A stretch of DNA of 60,933 nt from a virus. The notes beneath the pieces are model-generated. The model did no database searches. It worked only from the letters and a program-made list of their open reading frames with translations, and had not been told where the DNA came from. This document shows, in pieces, positions 25,530-33,696 of the stretch; within the stretch, counting starts at the first letter, position 1; the number at the start of each line of letters is the position of its first letter. The DNA is taken from positions 1-60,933 of the IMG/VR virus record IMGVR_UViG_3300051212_000930. The stretch is one strand, 5' to 3'. The position numbers were made by a program, and so were the translations under genes.

Positions 25530-28500
25530 ATGTCTGATTATAAAATATCTTTAAGCGAAGTCGAGTCTTTTTTACTGGGTCACGATGACGAAAAATATAT
25601 CGTAAATTTAGAGTACGATAAAGAAACGAACTTAATTTATAAGTTCAAACAACTACCTGACGGCACAAAAACAACTGAAACCGAACCGCTTAAGTCCTTT
25701 ATGTGGATGAAACACCTCGGCGAGTTAAAAGAAAACCTTAATTTTTACGGTAAAAACGATCTAAACATTCAAAATGCTAGAAAAGAATATGGTATAACCA
25801 TAACCGAACTTGACCACCAAAACCACCCTAAGCTTGAGACTGGTTACCAATATTTGGTAACTTGCGATCAGGGGCATGAAAGAATGTTGCAGTTTTTTAG
25901 AAACGGAGGTCTTTATGGTGGTGTGTACGATAGACGTAATGGTATAAATGAAAACTTCTTAATTTTGAGCCCTATCGAACAATACCTAATATCAACAGGT
26001 AAAAGGCTTTATAAAGGTTATGAGGACTACGACAATCTAGAAAAATTCGTATTTGACTTAGAGACAACTGGTTTGGATCCTAAAACTTCTAGGATATTTT
26101 TAGTTGGTTGTAAGTCAAATAATGGTTTTGAGGAATTATTTGATTGTGAAACCGATGGTGAAAATGCTGACAGAAGTGAAGTTGCCGCGATAGCTAAATT
26201 TTTTGCGGTTATCGATTATTTAAAACCAACAATAATTGGGGGGTACAATAGTGCAAACTTTGACTGGGATTTTATTTTTAAAAGATGTGAAATACTTGGT
26301 GTTGATATAACTAAAATCGCCAAAACACTAAAAAACGGTGAAGTTATTAATAATCGAGATGGTATATTAAAATTGGGTAACGAAATTGAAGATTATGTTC
26401 AAACAAACATGTTCGGATATTCGATTATTGATATTATACACTCTGTTAGAAGAGCTCAAGCAATTGACTCTAGCATGAAGTCAGCCTCGTTAAAATACGT
26501 TTGTAAGTATAACAAAGTAGCAAAAAAGAATCGTGTCTATATTAAAGGTGATAAGATTGGCGCTTTATGGTCTAGCGATAAAAAATATTATTTTGATGAT
26601 AAGACTGGTTCTTATTTAGAAATAAAACCAAAATTTGAAAAAATGGATTATATCACAAGAGAAATTGTTCGAGATAATCCTAAAAAAATATTTGTTTTTG
26701 GTGATAATGATGAGCGTGATGGTTTTGGTGGCCAGGCTGGCCAAATGAGGGGGGAAAAAAACTCAATTGGAATACCAACAAAGAAAAAACCAACAATGGA
26801 TCCTGATGCGTTCTATTGTGATTCCGAATTTGAAGAAAATAAGAAAAAGATTAATTATGCGGTAACGCAAATTTTATCAAAAATACGAGATGGTTATAGT
26901 GTTGTTTTTCCATCAGATGGTCTTGGTACTGGTTTAGCTGAATTACCAAAAAGAGCGCCAAAAACTTATCAGTTTTTACTGGCAAATATTAATGCCATTG
27001 AAAAGTATGTCAATCACGATTGGATTGAAGTTGATGGTAAATACATAGTTAAAAGGTATTTGATGGATGACTTATGGGAGACCATGGAAGTTGATAACAT
27101 CTACAATCAAACATCTTTTATGTTGGCTAAAATGATCCCAACCACATATCAAAGAGTGTCAACCATGGGTACCGCTGGGTTATGGAAACTACTAATGCTA
27201 ACATGGTCTTATGAGAAAAATTTAGCAATACCAATTTCGGATAGAAAAAGAGATTTTGTTGGGGGGTTATCAAGACTATTAAAAGTTGGGTTCTCAAAAG
27301 ACTTGAGAAAAATGGACTTTAACTCACTGTACCCAGCTATACAATTAGCGCATGATGTATTCCCATCTGTTGATGTTAGTGGTGTAATGAAATCTTTCTT
27401 AAAATATTTTCACTCTGAAAGATTTAAAGCAAAAGACTTGGCTAAAAAATATGGTAAAGAGGGTAATAAACAACTTGAGTCGCTTTACAAAAGAAAACAA
27501 TTACCACTTAAAATCTTCATCAACTCGATGTTCGGTGCGTTGGGTGCACCAAATGCGTTCCCGTGGGCTGAAATGGATGTTGCTGAGGGTATAACATGTA
27601 GAGCTAGGCAGTATCTTCGTTTAATGGTTAAGTTCTTTATGAAAAGAGGTTACCAACCAACTGTACTTGACACTGACGGTGTTAACTTCATGGCGCCAAG
27701 TACAGGTGAAGAACATTTTTATTATGTGGGTAAAGGTTATAATAGCGAAGTTGTTGCGGGTAAAGAATACAGAGGTGTACATGCCGTTGTTGCTGAATTT
27801 AATGATTTATATATGAAAGGCGAGATGGCACTTGGTTTAGATGGTATGTGGCCAGCCACACTAAATTTAGCTCGTAAAAACTATGCTCTACTTGAAAATG
27901 ATGGTAGTATTAGTTTAACTGGAAATACGATTAAATCTAAAAAGCTACCAATTTATATTGAAGAGTTTTTGGATAAGTCTATTGTTTTACTTTTAAACGG
28001 TAAGGGTTATGAGTTTGTCCAACTTTATTATGATTATATAGGTAAGATATGTGACAAAAAAATACCTTTGGCTAAAATCGCAACCAAAGCTAGGGTTAAA
28101 AAAACTATTGAACAATATAGAAACAGAGGTGTTAACAAAAACGGACAACCATTACCAAAACAAGCTCATATGGAATTGGCTATTTTAAATAATATATCGG
28201 TCAGTTTGGGTGATACACTTTATTATGTGAATAATGGTACAAAAAAATCTCACGGAGATATCCAAACAACCAAAAAATGTAAGTTAAAGGCGGCTGAAGT
28301 TAGATTGTTTGAGATTAATAATGGTAAGTCACCAGGCCCAGAGTATTATGATATAACTGAAAAAATAAATTGCTATCTTCTTGATGAAAAGCAAATGGAG
28401 GCTAACCCAGAAGCTGTTGGGGAATACAATGTTGAAAAATATGTTGCGATGTTTAATTCTAGAATCAAAGGGCTTTTGGTTAATTTTGATATTAAGGTTA

Positions 28501-28736
28501 GAAACCAAATACTAATTAACAACCCAGAAGAAAAAAAGAATTGGATGGTATCAGAACTTGAAATGGTTAATAGCCAACCAAATAAAGAAAGCGATCAAGA
28601 TACAATTGAGGAATTATTCACACCATCAGACCTTGAAAAGATTTATTGGGGTAAATACAATTACGATTCTGATTTTTGGTTTACGGATAATGTCAATTTC
28701 ACAATCCCAGGTTTGGGTAGAGAAGTACCTGTTTAG
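25530..28736 (+). CDS. Family B DNA polymerase with a macro-like domain inserted in the exonuclease
   Basis: This 1068-residue replicative polymerase has Exo I 'FDLETTGLDP' (D176, E178), Exo II 'GGYNSANFDWDF' near residue 236, and Exo III 'YLMDDLWET' near residue 510. Polymerase motif A is 'MDFNSLYPAI' near 595, motif B 'KIFINSMFGALG' near 660, and motif C 'DTDG' at 714-717, where most family B enzymes have DTDS. Between Exo II and Exo III, residues about 375-500 form an extra domain: 'KKIFVFGDNDERDGFGGQAG', 'RGEKNSIGIPTKKKP', 'VVFPSDGLGTGLAELP'. I know this as a small stand-alone phage/bacterial domain with macro-domain-like features (from memory DUF7831). No intein or splice motifs are present, so it stays in the mature enzyme. 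The gene is monocistronic behind a host-type promoter. Confidence 0.95.
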   Translation: MSDYKISLSEVESFLLGHDDEKYIVNLEYDKETNLIYKFKQLPDGTKTTETEPLKSFMWMKHLGELKENLNFYGKNDLNIQNARKEYGITITELDHQNHPKLETGYQYLVTCDQGHERMLQFFRNGGLYGGVYDRRNGINENFLILSPIEQYLISTGKRLYKGYEDYDNLEKFVFDLETTGLDPKTSRIFLVGCKSNNGFEELFDCETDGENADRSEVAAIAKFFAVIDYLKPTIIGGYNSANFDWDFIFKRCEILGVDITKIAKTLKNGEVINNRDGILKLGNEIEDYVQTNMFGYSIIDIIHSVRRAQAIDSSMKSASLKYVCKYNKVAKKNRVYIKGDKIGALWSSDKKYYFDDKTGSYLEIKPKFEKMDYITREIVRDNPKKIFVFGDNDERDGFGGQAGQMRGEKNSIGIPTKKKPTMDPDAFYCDSEFEENKKKINYAVTQILSKIRDGYSVVFPSDGLGTGLAELPKRAPKTYQFLLANINAIEKYVNHDWIEVDGKYIVKRYLMDDLWETMEVDNIYNQTSFMLAKMIPTTYQRVSTMGTAGLWKLLMLTWSYEKNLAIPISDRKRDFVGGLSRLLKVGFSKDLRKMDFNSLYPAIQLAHDVFPSVDVSGVMKSFLKYFHSERFKAKDLAKKYGKEGNKQLESLYKRKQLPLKIFINSMFGALGAPNAFPWAEMDVAEGITCRARQYLRLMVKFFMKRGYQPTVLDTDGVNFMAPSTGEEHFYYVGKGYNSEVVAGKEYRGVHAVVAEFNDLYMKGEMALGLDGMWPATLNLARKNYALLENDGSISLTGNTIKSKKLPIYIEEFLDKSIVLLLNGKGYEFVQLYYDYIGKICDKKIPLAKIATKARVKKTIEQYRNRGVNKNGQPLPKQAHMELAILNNISVSLGDTLYYVNNGTKKSHGDIQTTKKCKLKAAEVRLFEINNGKSPGPEYYDITEKINCYLLDEKQMEANPEAVGEYNVEKYVAMFNSRIKGLLVNFDIKVRNQILINNPEEKKNWMVSELEMVNSQPNKESDQDTIEELFTPSDLEKIYWGKYNYDSDFWFTDNVNFTIPGLGREVPV

Positions 28737-28758
28737 TTAACAAATGCGATTTCCTAGA

Positions 28759-28766
28759 TATTTATA
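28759..28766 (+). promoter_or_regulatory. Late-type promoter motif
   Basis: AGATATTTATAAG, with TATTTATA ending 16 nt before the ATG at 28783, in the 46-bp gap after the polymerase gene. It would drive the small-gene operon that follows. Confidence 0.5.
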
Positions 28767-28782
28767 AGAAATATTAAATAAT

Positions 28783-29313
28783 ATGGAAGACGGTATAAAA
28801 GAGTTTGTTAATTTGGATGGTAGCATTATTAGTAGTAAAGTTCCTAATATTGACCCAAAAACCTCTGCCAAAACAACGACAGATAAAAGTGTAAGGATGA
28901 GAACTCAACCTTACAATTGGACAATATATAATGTAAAATTACAAGAAAAAGAACTACCGTATTCTAACGAAGCTAATAAAATGGCTAAAGATCCAGAAAA
29001 TTTTTATAAATTTTTGGAATCTGTTGGTGAATCTGAAAAATTTGAAGAGTACTTTGAAGCTAAATCAACACCAGAATCTAAACTAAAAGAAATTAGTAAA
29101 GAAAAGGCGTATAAAATGATGGAGACTCTTTTAGCGAAAAAAAATCACGTTGGCGATGTGTTAACAAAACAAGTTCCGACAATCGATGAAATTAAAAATA
29201 AAGAAATTTTACTATTAGATAAATTAACAAAAATCGCCGAGACAATTAAAGAAGTAATGTCTGAGGACGAGAAAAAAGTTATTTTGTCTTATTTCAGTGA
29301 AAAGATAAGATAA
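28783..29313 (+). CDS. Hypothetical late protein, Lys/Glu-rich
   Basis: This 176-residue protein is not recognised. Residues 1-45 are polar and look disordered. The rest is predicted helical with many Lys and Glu ('KFEEYFEAKSTPESKLKEIS', 'EIKNKEILLLDKLTKIAETI'). It is first in an operon of tightly packed genes (0-40 bp gaps) behind a late-type promoter, so a virion or assembly role is plausible. No membrane segment or signal peptide is visible. Confidence 0.65.
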   Translation: MEDGIKEFVNLDGSIISSKVPNIDPKTSAKTTTDKSVRMRTQPYNWTIYNVKLQEKELPYSNEANKMAKDPENFYKFLESVGESEKFEEYFEAKSTPESKLKEISKEKAYKMMETLLAKKNHVGDVLTKQVPTIDEIKNKEILLLDKLTKIAETIKEVMSEDEKKVILSYFSEKIR

Positions 29314-29781
29314 ATGTCAAACTCAAAATTAATCGGTAAAATATTTCCAGTACCTGAGAAGGTATTGAAAGAGCTTGGAAAAAACTTAAAAAAATTCTCA
29401 GATAAAAGAGAATCTAAAGGTTTTAATCGAGCTATTTTTATTCTTGAAAGAAAGGCTTGCACATATGAGCAACTTAAAAGAATAAAAAATTACTTTGATT
29501 ATGTAACTGACGAAAATTATGATGAGATTGAATATTTATTAAATGGTGGGGATGTTATGAAGGATTGGGTTAATTATACTTTGGATCAGGCGAGAAAAAG
29601 TGTTTATGGTACAAAATCAGCTAGAAAAAATGCTGGAATGGAAAACCAATTTAGATCTGACGCTGAAGACAACATGAATCCAGTTACACCAACATTAAAA
29701 TCAACACCAGAATTTATGTCAACATCAGAGTTGATGGAAGAAGTAAATAAAATAAAAAAAATATACAAAAATTTAAATTAA
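29314..29781 (+). CDS. Hypothetical late protein
   Basis: This 155-residue protein is not recognised. It is basic and helical over residues 1-75, including 'FNRAIFILERKACTYEQLKR' and an acidic 'DENYDEIEYLL'. The C-terminal half is Asn/Thr/Pro-rich and probably flexible, with a final amphipathic helix. It starts directly after the previous stop codon and ends 1 bp before the next gene, so it belongs to the same operon. Confidence 0.65.
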   Translation: MSNSKLIGKIFPVPEKVLKELGKNLKKFSDKRESKGFNRAIFILERKACTYEQLKRIKNYFDYVTDENYDEIEYLLNGGDVMKDWVNYTLDQARKSVYGTKSARKNAGMENQFRSDAEDNMNPVTPTLKSTPEFMSTSELMEEVNKIKKIYKNLN

Positions 29782-29782
29782 A

Positions 29783-30049
29783 ATGGCAGACACCGTTAGA
29801 ATTCCAGCCTCAGAACAGCTTAGAAAAGTTGCTGTTGATGAAAGAGAGGGTAAATTATTCCCTATCAATGAATATAAACCAACTTCATCGGAGTATGGCG
29901 CAGGTCACCCAAATGCGTTATCAGATGGTGACGAAAAAGGAAAAGGTGAAACACAGACAATTGGTGGTAAAACAGATATTTTAACCAGAAGTGCGTTAAA
30001 AGCTGTGAATCAATATAGCGACTCAGCACCATATACTTCACCAGAATAA
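29783..30049 (+). CDS. Small hypothetical late protein
   Basis: This 88-residue polar protein is rich in Gly, Lys, Glu and Ser, without clear secondary-structure pattern ('SSEYGAGHPNALSDGDEKGK'). It may be an intrinsically disordered virion or scaffold peptide. It starts 1 bp after the preceding gene. No homologue is recognised. Confidence 0.55.
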   Translation: MADTVRIPASEQLRKVAVDEREGKLFPINEYKPTSSEYGAGHPNALSDGDEKGKGETQTIGGKTDILTRSALKAVNQYSDSAPYTSPE

Positions 30050-30067
30050 CTTTACATTTCGAAATCT

Positions 30068-30595
30068 ATGCTTATACTTGAACAATCGGAAAGTGATAAA
30101 TTAACCTTATTGAAAAAAGCAATTGAAGATAAGGTTGAGATTTCTTTTTGGTATAAAGGTGTAAAATTTAGAGACCCGAAAGAAAAAAGATATACGAGAC
30201 AAAATTGGAGGTTTGCACAACCAACGGATTTAGGTAAAAGTAAAGCGACCGACAAATGGATGCTTAGGGCTTATCAAATTGCTGGCACAACAAATACAAA
30301 CCAAAGGTCTTGGAAAACATTTTTGGTTGATGAAATGAGTAGTATAAGATTAATGAATGGTGATAATAGTGCATATAAACCTTTTGAAACGCCGACTGGA
30401 TCTGGATTCAGTACAACTGGTGATAAAAAAATGAAGAACGATAGACCTGAATTAAAATTAGACTTAACTAAAAAACCAATAGATAATCAAAATAAGATAG
30501 AACAACCACCAGTTGAAAATCCAGAAAAAGAACAATTAACTGAAAGCAAAGGATTTTTAAACTGGATTTTAAATTTTAATTATGAATCAGAATGA
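30068..30595 (+). CDS. WYL-like domain protein
   Basis: This 175-residue protein has residues 10-98 that fit the WYL fold: 'LLKKAIEDKVEISFWYKG', then 'RFAQPTDLGKS', 'KWMLRAYQIAG' and 'WKTFLVDEMSSIRLM'. WYL domains bind nucleic acid or nucleotides and often regulate transcription or nucleases in bacteria. Here no helix-turn-helix precedes it. A disordered Lys/Pro/Glu-rich tail of about 75 residues follows, ending in 'GFLNWILNFNY'. The context is late small genes, which is unusual for a regulator; some T4-like phages carry similar proteins of unknown role. The ATG at 30068 is preceded by an A/T-rich leader, and the end overlaps the next gene by 14 bp. Confidence 0.55.
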   Translation: MLILEQSESDKLTLLKKAIEDKVEISFWYKGVKFRDPKEKRYTRQNWRFAQPTDLGKSKATDKWMLRAYQIAGTTNTNQRSWKTFLVDEMSSIRLMNGDNSAYKPFETPTGSGFSTTGDKKMKNDRPELKLDLTKKPIDNQNKIEQPPVENPEKEQLTESKGFLNWILNFNYESE

Positions 30596-31139
30596 TAAAA
30601 TGAACTTTTTAGCACAATCTATACAAAGTGCCAGAAAAGTTATGGAAAAAGTAGAGGGTGGGGCTATAACAGCAAAAAACGAATATAGTAAAAGACCTAT
30701 GACCGAAGATGATATTGATAGAATGTTAGACTCTGACGGGAATGATTTGATATCGGAGGCTCAAATGCGAACAAAGTCTAATTCTATGAGAAATCTGTCT
30801 ACATCAAAAATGCCAGCGGCGATTTTAAAATCTTTCCAAGAAAATCCTATCATTGATCCAACAGCTCCTGTTGGTATGGAATCAATGATGCAAGAAATAA
30901 CAAAAAAAGTAGCCCCAGTCAAAACAGAGCAAATTACTGAACGTGTTAATCTAACACAACCACAATCATCTGCTCCAGTTATGGATACTAAACTAATTGA
31001 ATACATCATCAAAAAAACTGTAGAAGAAACATTAGAACAGGTTAGTAAAAAAACAGCTATTGATGAAAATTTTCAAATTAAAATTGGTGACAAAACTTTT
31101 GGTGGTAAATTAACAGCCCTAAAAGAAACTAAAAAATAA
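30582..31139 (+). CDS. Hypothetical late protein
   Basis: This 185-residue protein is helical at the N-terminus ('NFLAQSIQSARKVMEKVEGG'), has a disordered Ser/Thr/Pro/Gln-rich middle, and a conserved-looking C-terminal block ('LIEYIIKKTVEETLEQVS' followed by 'FQIKIGDKTFGGKLTALKE'). The end reads like a short capping domain found in some T4-like internal or scaffold-associated proteins, but I cannot name a family. It is coupled to the WYL-like gene by overlap. Confidence 0.6.
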   Translation: MNQNDKMNFLAQSIQSARKVMEKVEGGAITAKNEYSKRPMTEDDIDRMLDSDGNDLISEAQMRTKSNSMRNLSTSKMPAAILKSFQENPIIDPTAPVGMESMMQEITKKVAPVKTEQITERVNLTQPQSSAPVMDTKLIEYIIKKTVEETLEQVSKKTAIDENFQIKIGDKTFGGKLTALKETKK

Positions 31140-31166
31140 AATAAACATACTAAAAAAAAAGAAAAC

Positions 31167-31328
31167 ATGAACAAAGAACAAGTATTAGGTTTGGTTCGCC
31201 ACATTTTAACGTTTGTTGGTGGTATTTTAGTTGCGAAAGGTATCGCAACTGAAGCACAATCGGTTGAATTAGTTGGTGCCGTAATAACCGCAATTGGTGG
31301 CATTTGGTCGATTTTGTCAAAGAAATAA
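31167..31328 (+). CDS. Putative holin (Pam3-gp28-type)
   Basis: This 53-residue protein starts at ATG 31167. It has two short hydrophobic segments, 'ILTFVGGILVAKG' (about 12-24) and 'LVGAVITAIGGIWSILS' (about 34-50), separated by a polar turn and ended by two Lys. The pattern 'GLVRHILTFVGG' is typical of the small putative holins in marine and Bacteroidetes phages. Holins open the inner membrane at the end of infection. No endolysin gene was recognised nearby. Topology would be two transmembrane helices with both ends on the same side. Confidence 0.6.
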   Translation: MNKEQVLGLVRHILTFVGGILVAKGIATEAQSVELVGAVITAIGGIWSILSKK

Positions 31329-31352
31329 TAAACTTAAAACAAAATTAATAGC

Positions 31353-31541
31353 ATGAGTAAAACAATTAAATTCTGCAAAAACAAATGCTGCCCAGTTGTT
31401 GAAATACAAGAGAATTCCATTGTATTAGGTGATAAAAATGGCCCAGAAGGTATTACAACATGGACAAAAAATCAATTCAAAGATTTTGTTGAGGCGGCAA
31501 AAAAAGGTAAATTCGATAAGGTTATCGAAGTAACCGAGTAA
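31353..31541 (+). CDS. Small protein with a DUF397-like pattern
   Basis: This 62-residue protein has a front carrying 'CKNKCCPVVEI', then 'VLGDKNGPEG', a Trp and a helix 'QFKDFVEAAKKGKFDKV'. This order resembles the short bacterial DUF397 proteins (Cys, Val-Glu-Val strand, Asp-Ser-Lys, Pro-Asp-Gly, Trp, Phe-Val, Gly-x-Phe-Asp), which are partners of regulators in actinobacteria. The likeness is by eye and could be convergence in a small fold. It is last in its operon, before a strong terminator. Confidence 0.6.
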   Translation: MSKTIKFCKNKCCPVVEIQENSIVLGDKNGPEGITTWTKNQFKDFVEAAKKGKFDKVIEVTE

Positions 31542-31566
31542 ATTATTAGATAATAATTAATTAAAT

Positions 31567-31595
31567 GGGGTTAAGCAATTAACCCCTTTTTTTTT
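31567..31595 (+). terminator. Strong intrinsic terminator at the end of the small late operon
   Basis: GGGGTTAA / TTAACCCC, a perfect 8-bp stem with loop GCAA, is followed by nine T. It isolates the upstream late operon from the glycan island. Confidence 0.92.
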
Positions 31596-31620
31596 GCGTA
31601 ATATTTCTTAATATTGTAAT

Positions 31621-32016
31621 ATGGATGAAAAAGTTTGGGTAAATGGTACATTTGACGTTTTACATAATGGACATTTCAGATTAATTAATTATGCGTCATC
31701 ATTAGGCAAGTTAATAATCGCCATTGATAGCGATGAGCGAGTTAAAAAACTAAAAGGTGGTAACAGACCATACCATAATCAGTTTGAAAGACAGTATAAT
31801 TTACAATCAATAAAAGGTGTATACAATGTACTAGTTTTTGATAGTGATGAGGAATTAAAAGAATTAATTAAATTTAACTCACCAGAGTATTTTGTTATAG
31901 GGTCTGATTATAAAAATAAAGAAATAATTGGATCCCAATACGCCAAGGAAATAATCTACTTTAATAGAATAAACTTTTCAACAACAGAAATCTTAAAACA
32001 ATGGGACATAAAATAA
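31621..32016 (+). CDS. Cytidylyltransferase-fold nucleotidyltransferase (TagD/HldE-C-like)
   Basis: This 131-residue protein is the size of glycerol-3-phosphate cytidylyltransferases and of the HldE C-terminal domain. It has the 'GTFDVLHNGHFRLI' HxGH signature at residues 8-22, 'LKGGNRPYHNQFER' for substrate binding, 'FVIGSDYKN', and 'INFSTTEILKQW' in place of the ISTT motif. The 'GSDY...STTEI' arrangement is closer to heptose-1-phosphate or ethanolamine-type enzymes than to TagD. It would activate a sugar or alcohol phosphate as an NDP derivative. It is the first gene of the glycan island. Substrate cannot be fixed from sequence. Confidence 0.82.
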   Translation: MDEKVWVNGTFDVLHNGHFRLINYASSLGKLIIAIDSDERVKKLKGGNRPYHNQFERQYNLQSIKGVYNVLVFDSDEELKELIKFNSPEYFVIGSDYKNKEIIGSQYAKEIIYFNRINFSTTEILKQWDIK

Positions 32017-32402
32017 AACCAAAAGTCATCAATGCAAAAGAATGCGAAAGTTGTAATATACCAAAAGGTTGGGGACACGAAATTATTTTTGAAAATAATG
32101 AACTATATTGTGGTAAATTACTTTGTTTTAAAGCTGGGGCTAAGTTTTCTATGCATTACCACATGATAAAAGATGAAGCGTGGTATGTTAAAGAAGGTAA
32201 ATTCATTTACAGGTGGATTGACACGGATAACGCCGATATTCATGAAATTGAATTACGAGAGGGTGACAGTGTTAGACAATTACCAGGTCAACCACACCAA
32301 TTAGAAGCGGTTACCGATGGTATCGTTTTTGAGGTTTCAACACAACATTTTGATTATGATTCCTATCGCGTATTAAAAGGTGATTCAAATAAACCCCAAT
32401 AA
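32001..32402 (+). CDS. Cupin-fold protein (sugar isomerase/epimerase-like)
   Basis: This 133-residue cupin resembles the type II mannose-6-phosphate isomerase C-terminal fold: 'GWGHEIIFENNELYCGKLL', then metal-binding 'FSMHYHMIKDEAWYVKEGKF' and 'REGDSVRQLPGQPHQLEAVT'. The two His, a Glu and the late His are all present. Such small cupins occur beside nucleotidyltransferases in capsule and LPS clusters. It overlaps the previous gene by 16 bp, so they probably act on one sugar. Activity is not determined by sequence alone. Confidence 0.75.
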   Translation: MGHKIKPKVINAKECESCNIPKGWGHEIIFENNELYCGKLLCFKAGAKFSMHYHMIKDEAWYVKEGKFIYRWIDTDNADIHEIELREGDSVRQLPGQPHQLEAVTDGIVFEVSTQHFDYDSYRVLKGDSNKPQ

Positions 32403-32416
32403 AATTAATAAAATAC

Positions 32417-32447
32417 TTGTTTTTTAGCGTATTTTTTTTTATTATTG
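32417..32447 (+). promoter_or_regulatory. Bacteroidetes-type promoter of the glycan island, with hairpin leader
   Basis: TTG (32417-32419), exactly 20 nt, TATTATTG (32440-32447). The end of the -7 box overlaps a small hairpin TGGGT-AAA-ACCCA (32446-32458), and TATAAATA follows just before the ATG at 32470. Confidence 0.55.
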
Positions 32448-32469
32448 GGTAAAACCCAGTTATAAATAT

Positions 32470-33696
32470 ATGGCAAAAATTAAAATTTTAGTAGCCCCAG
32501 GTGATAAAGCGGGTTCTGGTAAATTTAGATGTGTTGATCCGCATGTAAACCTACAAAATAACTTTTCTGACGAATTTTTTATCGATATTGATTATGCGAT
32601 AGATTTTAATAATGTAGAGTATTTAAAAAAGTATGATGTTATTTTTATACACAGAATACCGCAGCATAAACACAAAGAAGCTGTAAACATAATTAAAAAT
32701 TTAAAGAAAATTGGATTAAAGGTAATCATTGATACAGATGACCACTGGAATTTAGATCCATCGCATGGTTTATATCATTCAGCTAAAAGGGAAAATATCT
32801 CAGGTATTTTAGTTGAGTGTATTAAAATGGCTGACATGGTTACAGTACCAACTACAATTTTAGCTGATGAAGTTAAAAAATACAATAAAAATGTTTTTGT
32901 TTTACCAAACGCAATTGACCCAAATGAAGAACAATTTAAACCTAAAAAAACAGAATCTAATTTAATTAGATTTGGTTGGTTAGGTGGTTCTTCCCACATA
33001 AAAGATATTGAGTTATTAAAAGGTTTAGGTAATACGCAAAAATCTTTTGATAAAAAAACACAATTTGTTTTATGTGGGTTTGATACCCGAGGTACCGTTC
33101 AAATGTTGGATCCAAACACAGGTGAGATAAAACAAAGACCAATGCAACCACAAGAAACAACCTGGTTTATGTATGAGTTGTTTTTAACCGACAGTTATAA
33201 AAACTTAGAGGGTGATGCGGATTATTTAAAATACTTAGTTTCGTTTGAAGATGATCCAAATTACAGTGTGTTAAATAAACCTTATCGTAGAATTTGGACA
33301 AAACCCATTAGTCAATATGCGACTGGGTATAATCATTTTGACATTGCGTTGGCCCCACTTAACGACTCTCAATTTAATAAGTATAAATCTCAACTTAAAG
33401 TGATTGAAGCTGGATTTCATAAAAAAGCTTTGATTGCTCAAAACTACGGGCCATATACGATTGATTTGATTGGCGCTATTGATAAAGGTGGCGCCTGGAA
33501 CCCAAAAGGTAATTGCTTACTTGTTGAAACTTCTAAAAACCATAAACAATGGACTAAAAATGCTAAAAAATTAATTGACAATCCAGATTTAATCACCGAA
33601 CTTGGTGAAAAATTATATGAAACGGTTAAAGATAAATACAATTTAAATAACGTTACAAAATTAAGATCAGAACTATACAAAAATTTAATAAAATGA
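32470..33696 (+). CDS. GT-B glycosyltransferase (GT4-like)
   Basis: This 408-residue protein has a typical two-Rossmann arrangement. The N-domain begins 'KIKILVAPGDKAGSGKFRC' and has 'LKKIGLKVIIDTDDHWNL' and 'PNAIDPNEEQF' at its end. The C-domain begins 'IRFGWLGGSSHIKDIELL' and has 'LNDSQFNKYKSQLKVIEAG' with the conserved Glu of the donor site. The product should transfer an activated sugar. This is the first gene behind the host-type promoter at 32417, so it and the genes behind it may be expressed early. Its end overlaps the HD-like gene start by 4 bp. Confidence 0.82.
   Translation: MAKIKILVAPGDKAGSGKFRCVDPHVNLQNNFSDEFFIDIDYAIDFNNVEYLKKYDVIFIHRIPQHKHKEAVNIIKNLKKIGLKVIIDTDDHWNLDPSHGLYHSAKRENISGILVECIKMADMVTVPTTILADEVKKYNKNVFVLPNAIDPNEEQFKPKKTESNLIRFGWLGGSSHIKDIELLKGLGNTQKSFDKKTQFVLCGFDTRGTVQMLDPNTGEIKQRPMQPQETTWFMYELFLTDSYKNLEGDADYLKYLVSFEDDPNYSVLNKPYRRIWTKPISQYATGYNHFDIALAPLNDSQFNKYKSQLKVIEAGFHKKALIAQNYGPYTIDLIGAIDKGGAWNPKGNCLLVETSKNHKQWTKNAKKLIDNPDLITELGEKLYETVKDKYNLNNVTKLRSELYKNLIK

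Noticed and set aside
26650-27030. An intein in the DNA polymerase gene
   Set aside because: No Cys/Ser at the front junction, no His-Asn at the end and no homing-endonuclease or HINT motifs; the segment matches a macro-like domain instead.
31596-31620. Host-type promoter at the start of the glycan island
   Set aside because: TAATATTG lies before the ATG at 31621, but the only TTG upstream is at the wrong distance, so it was not called.
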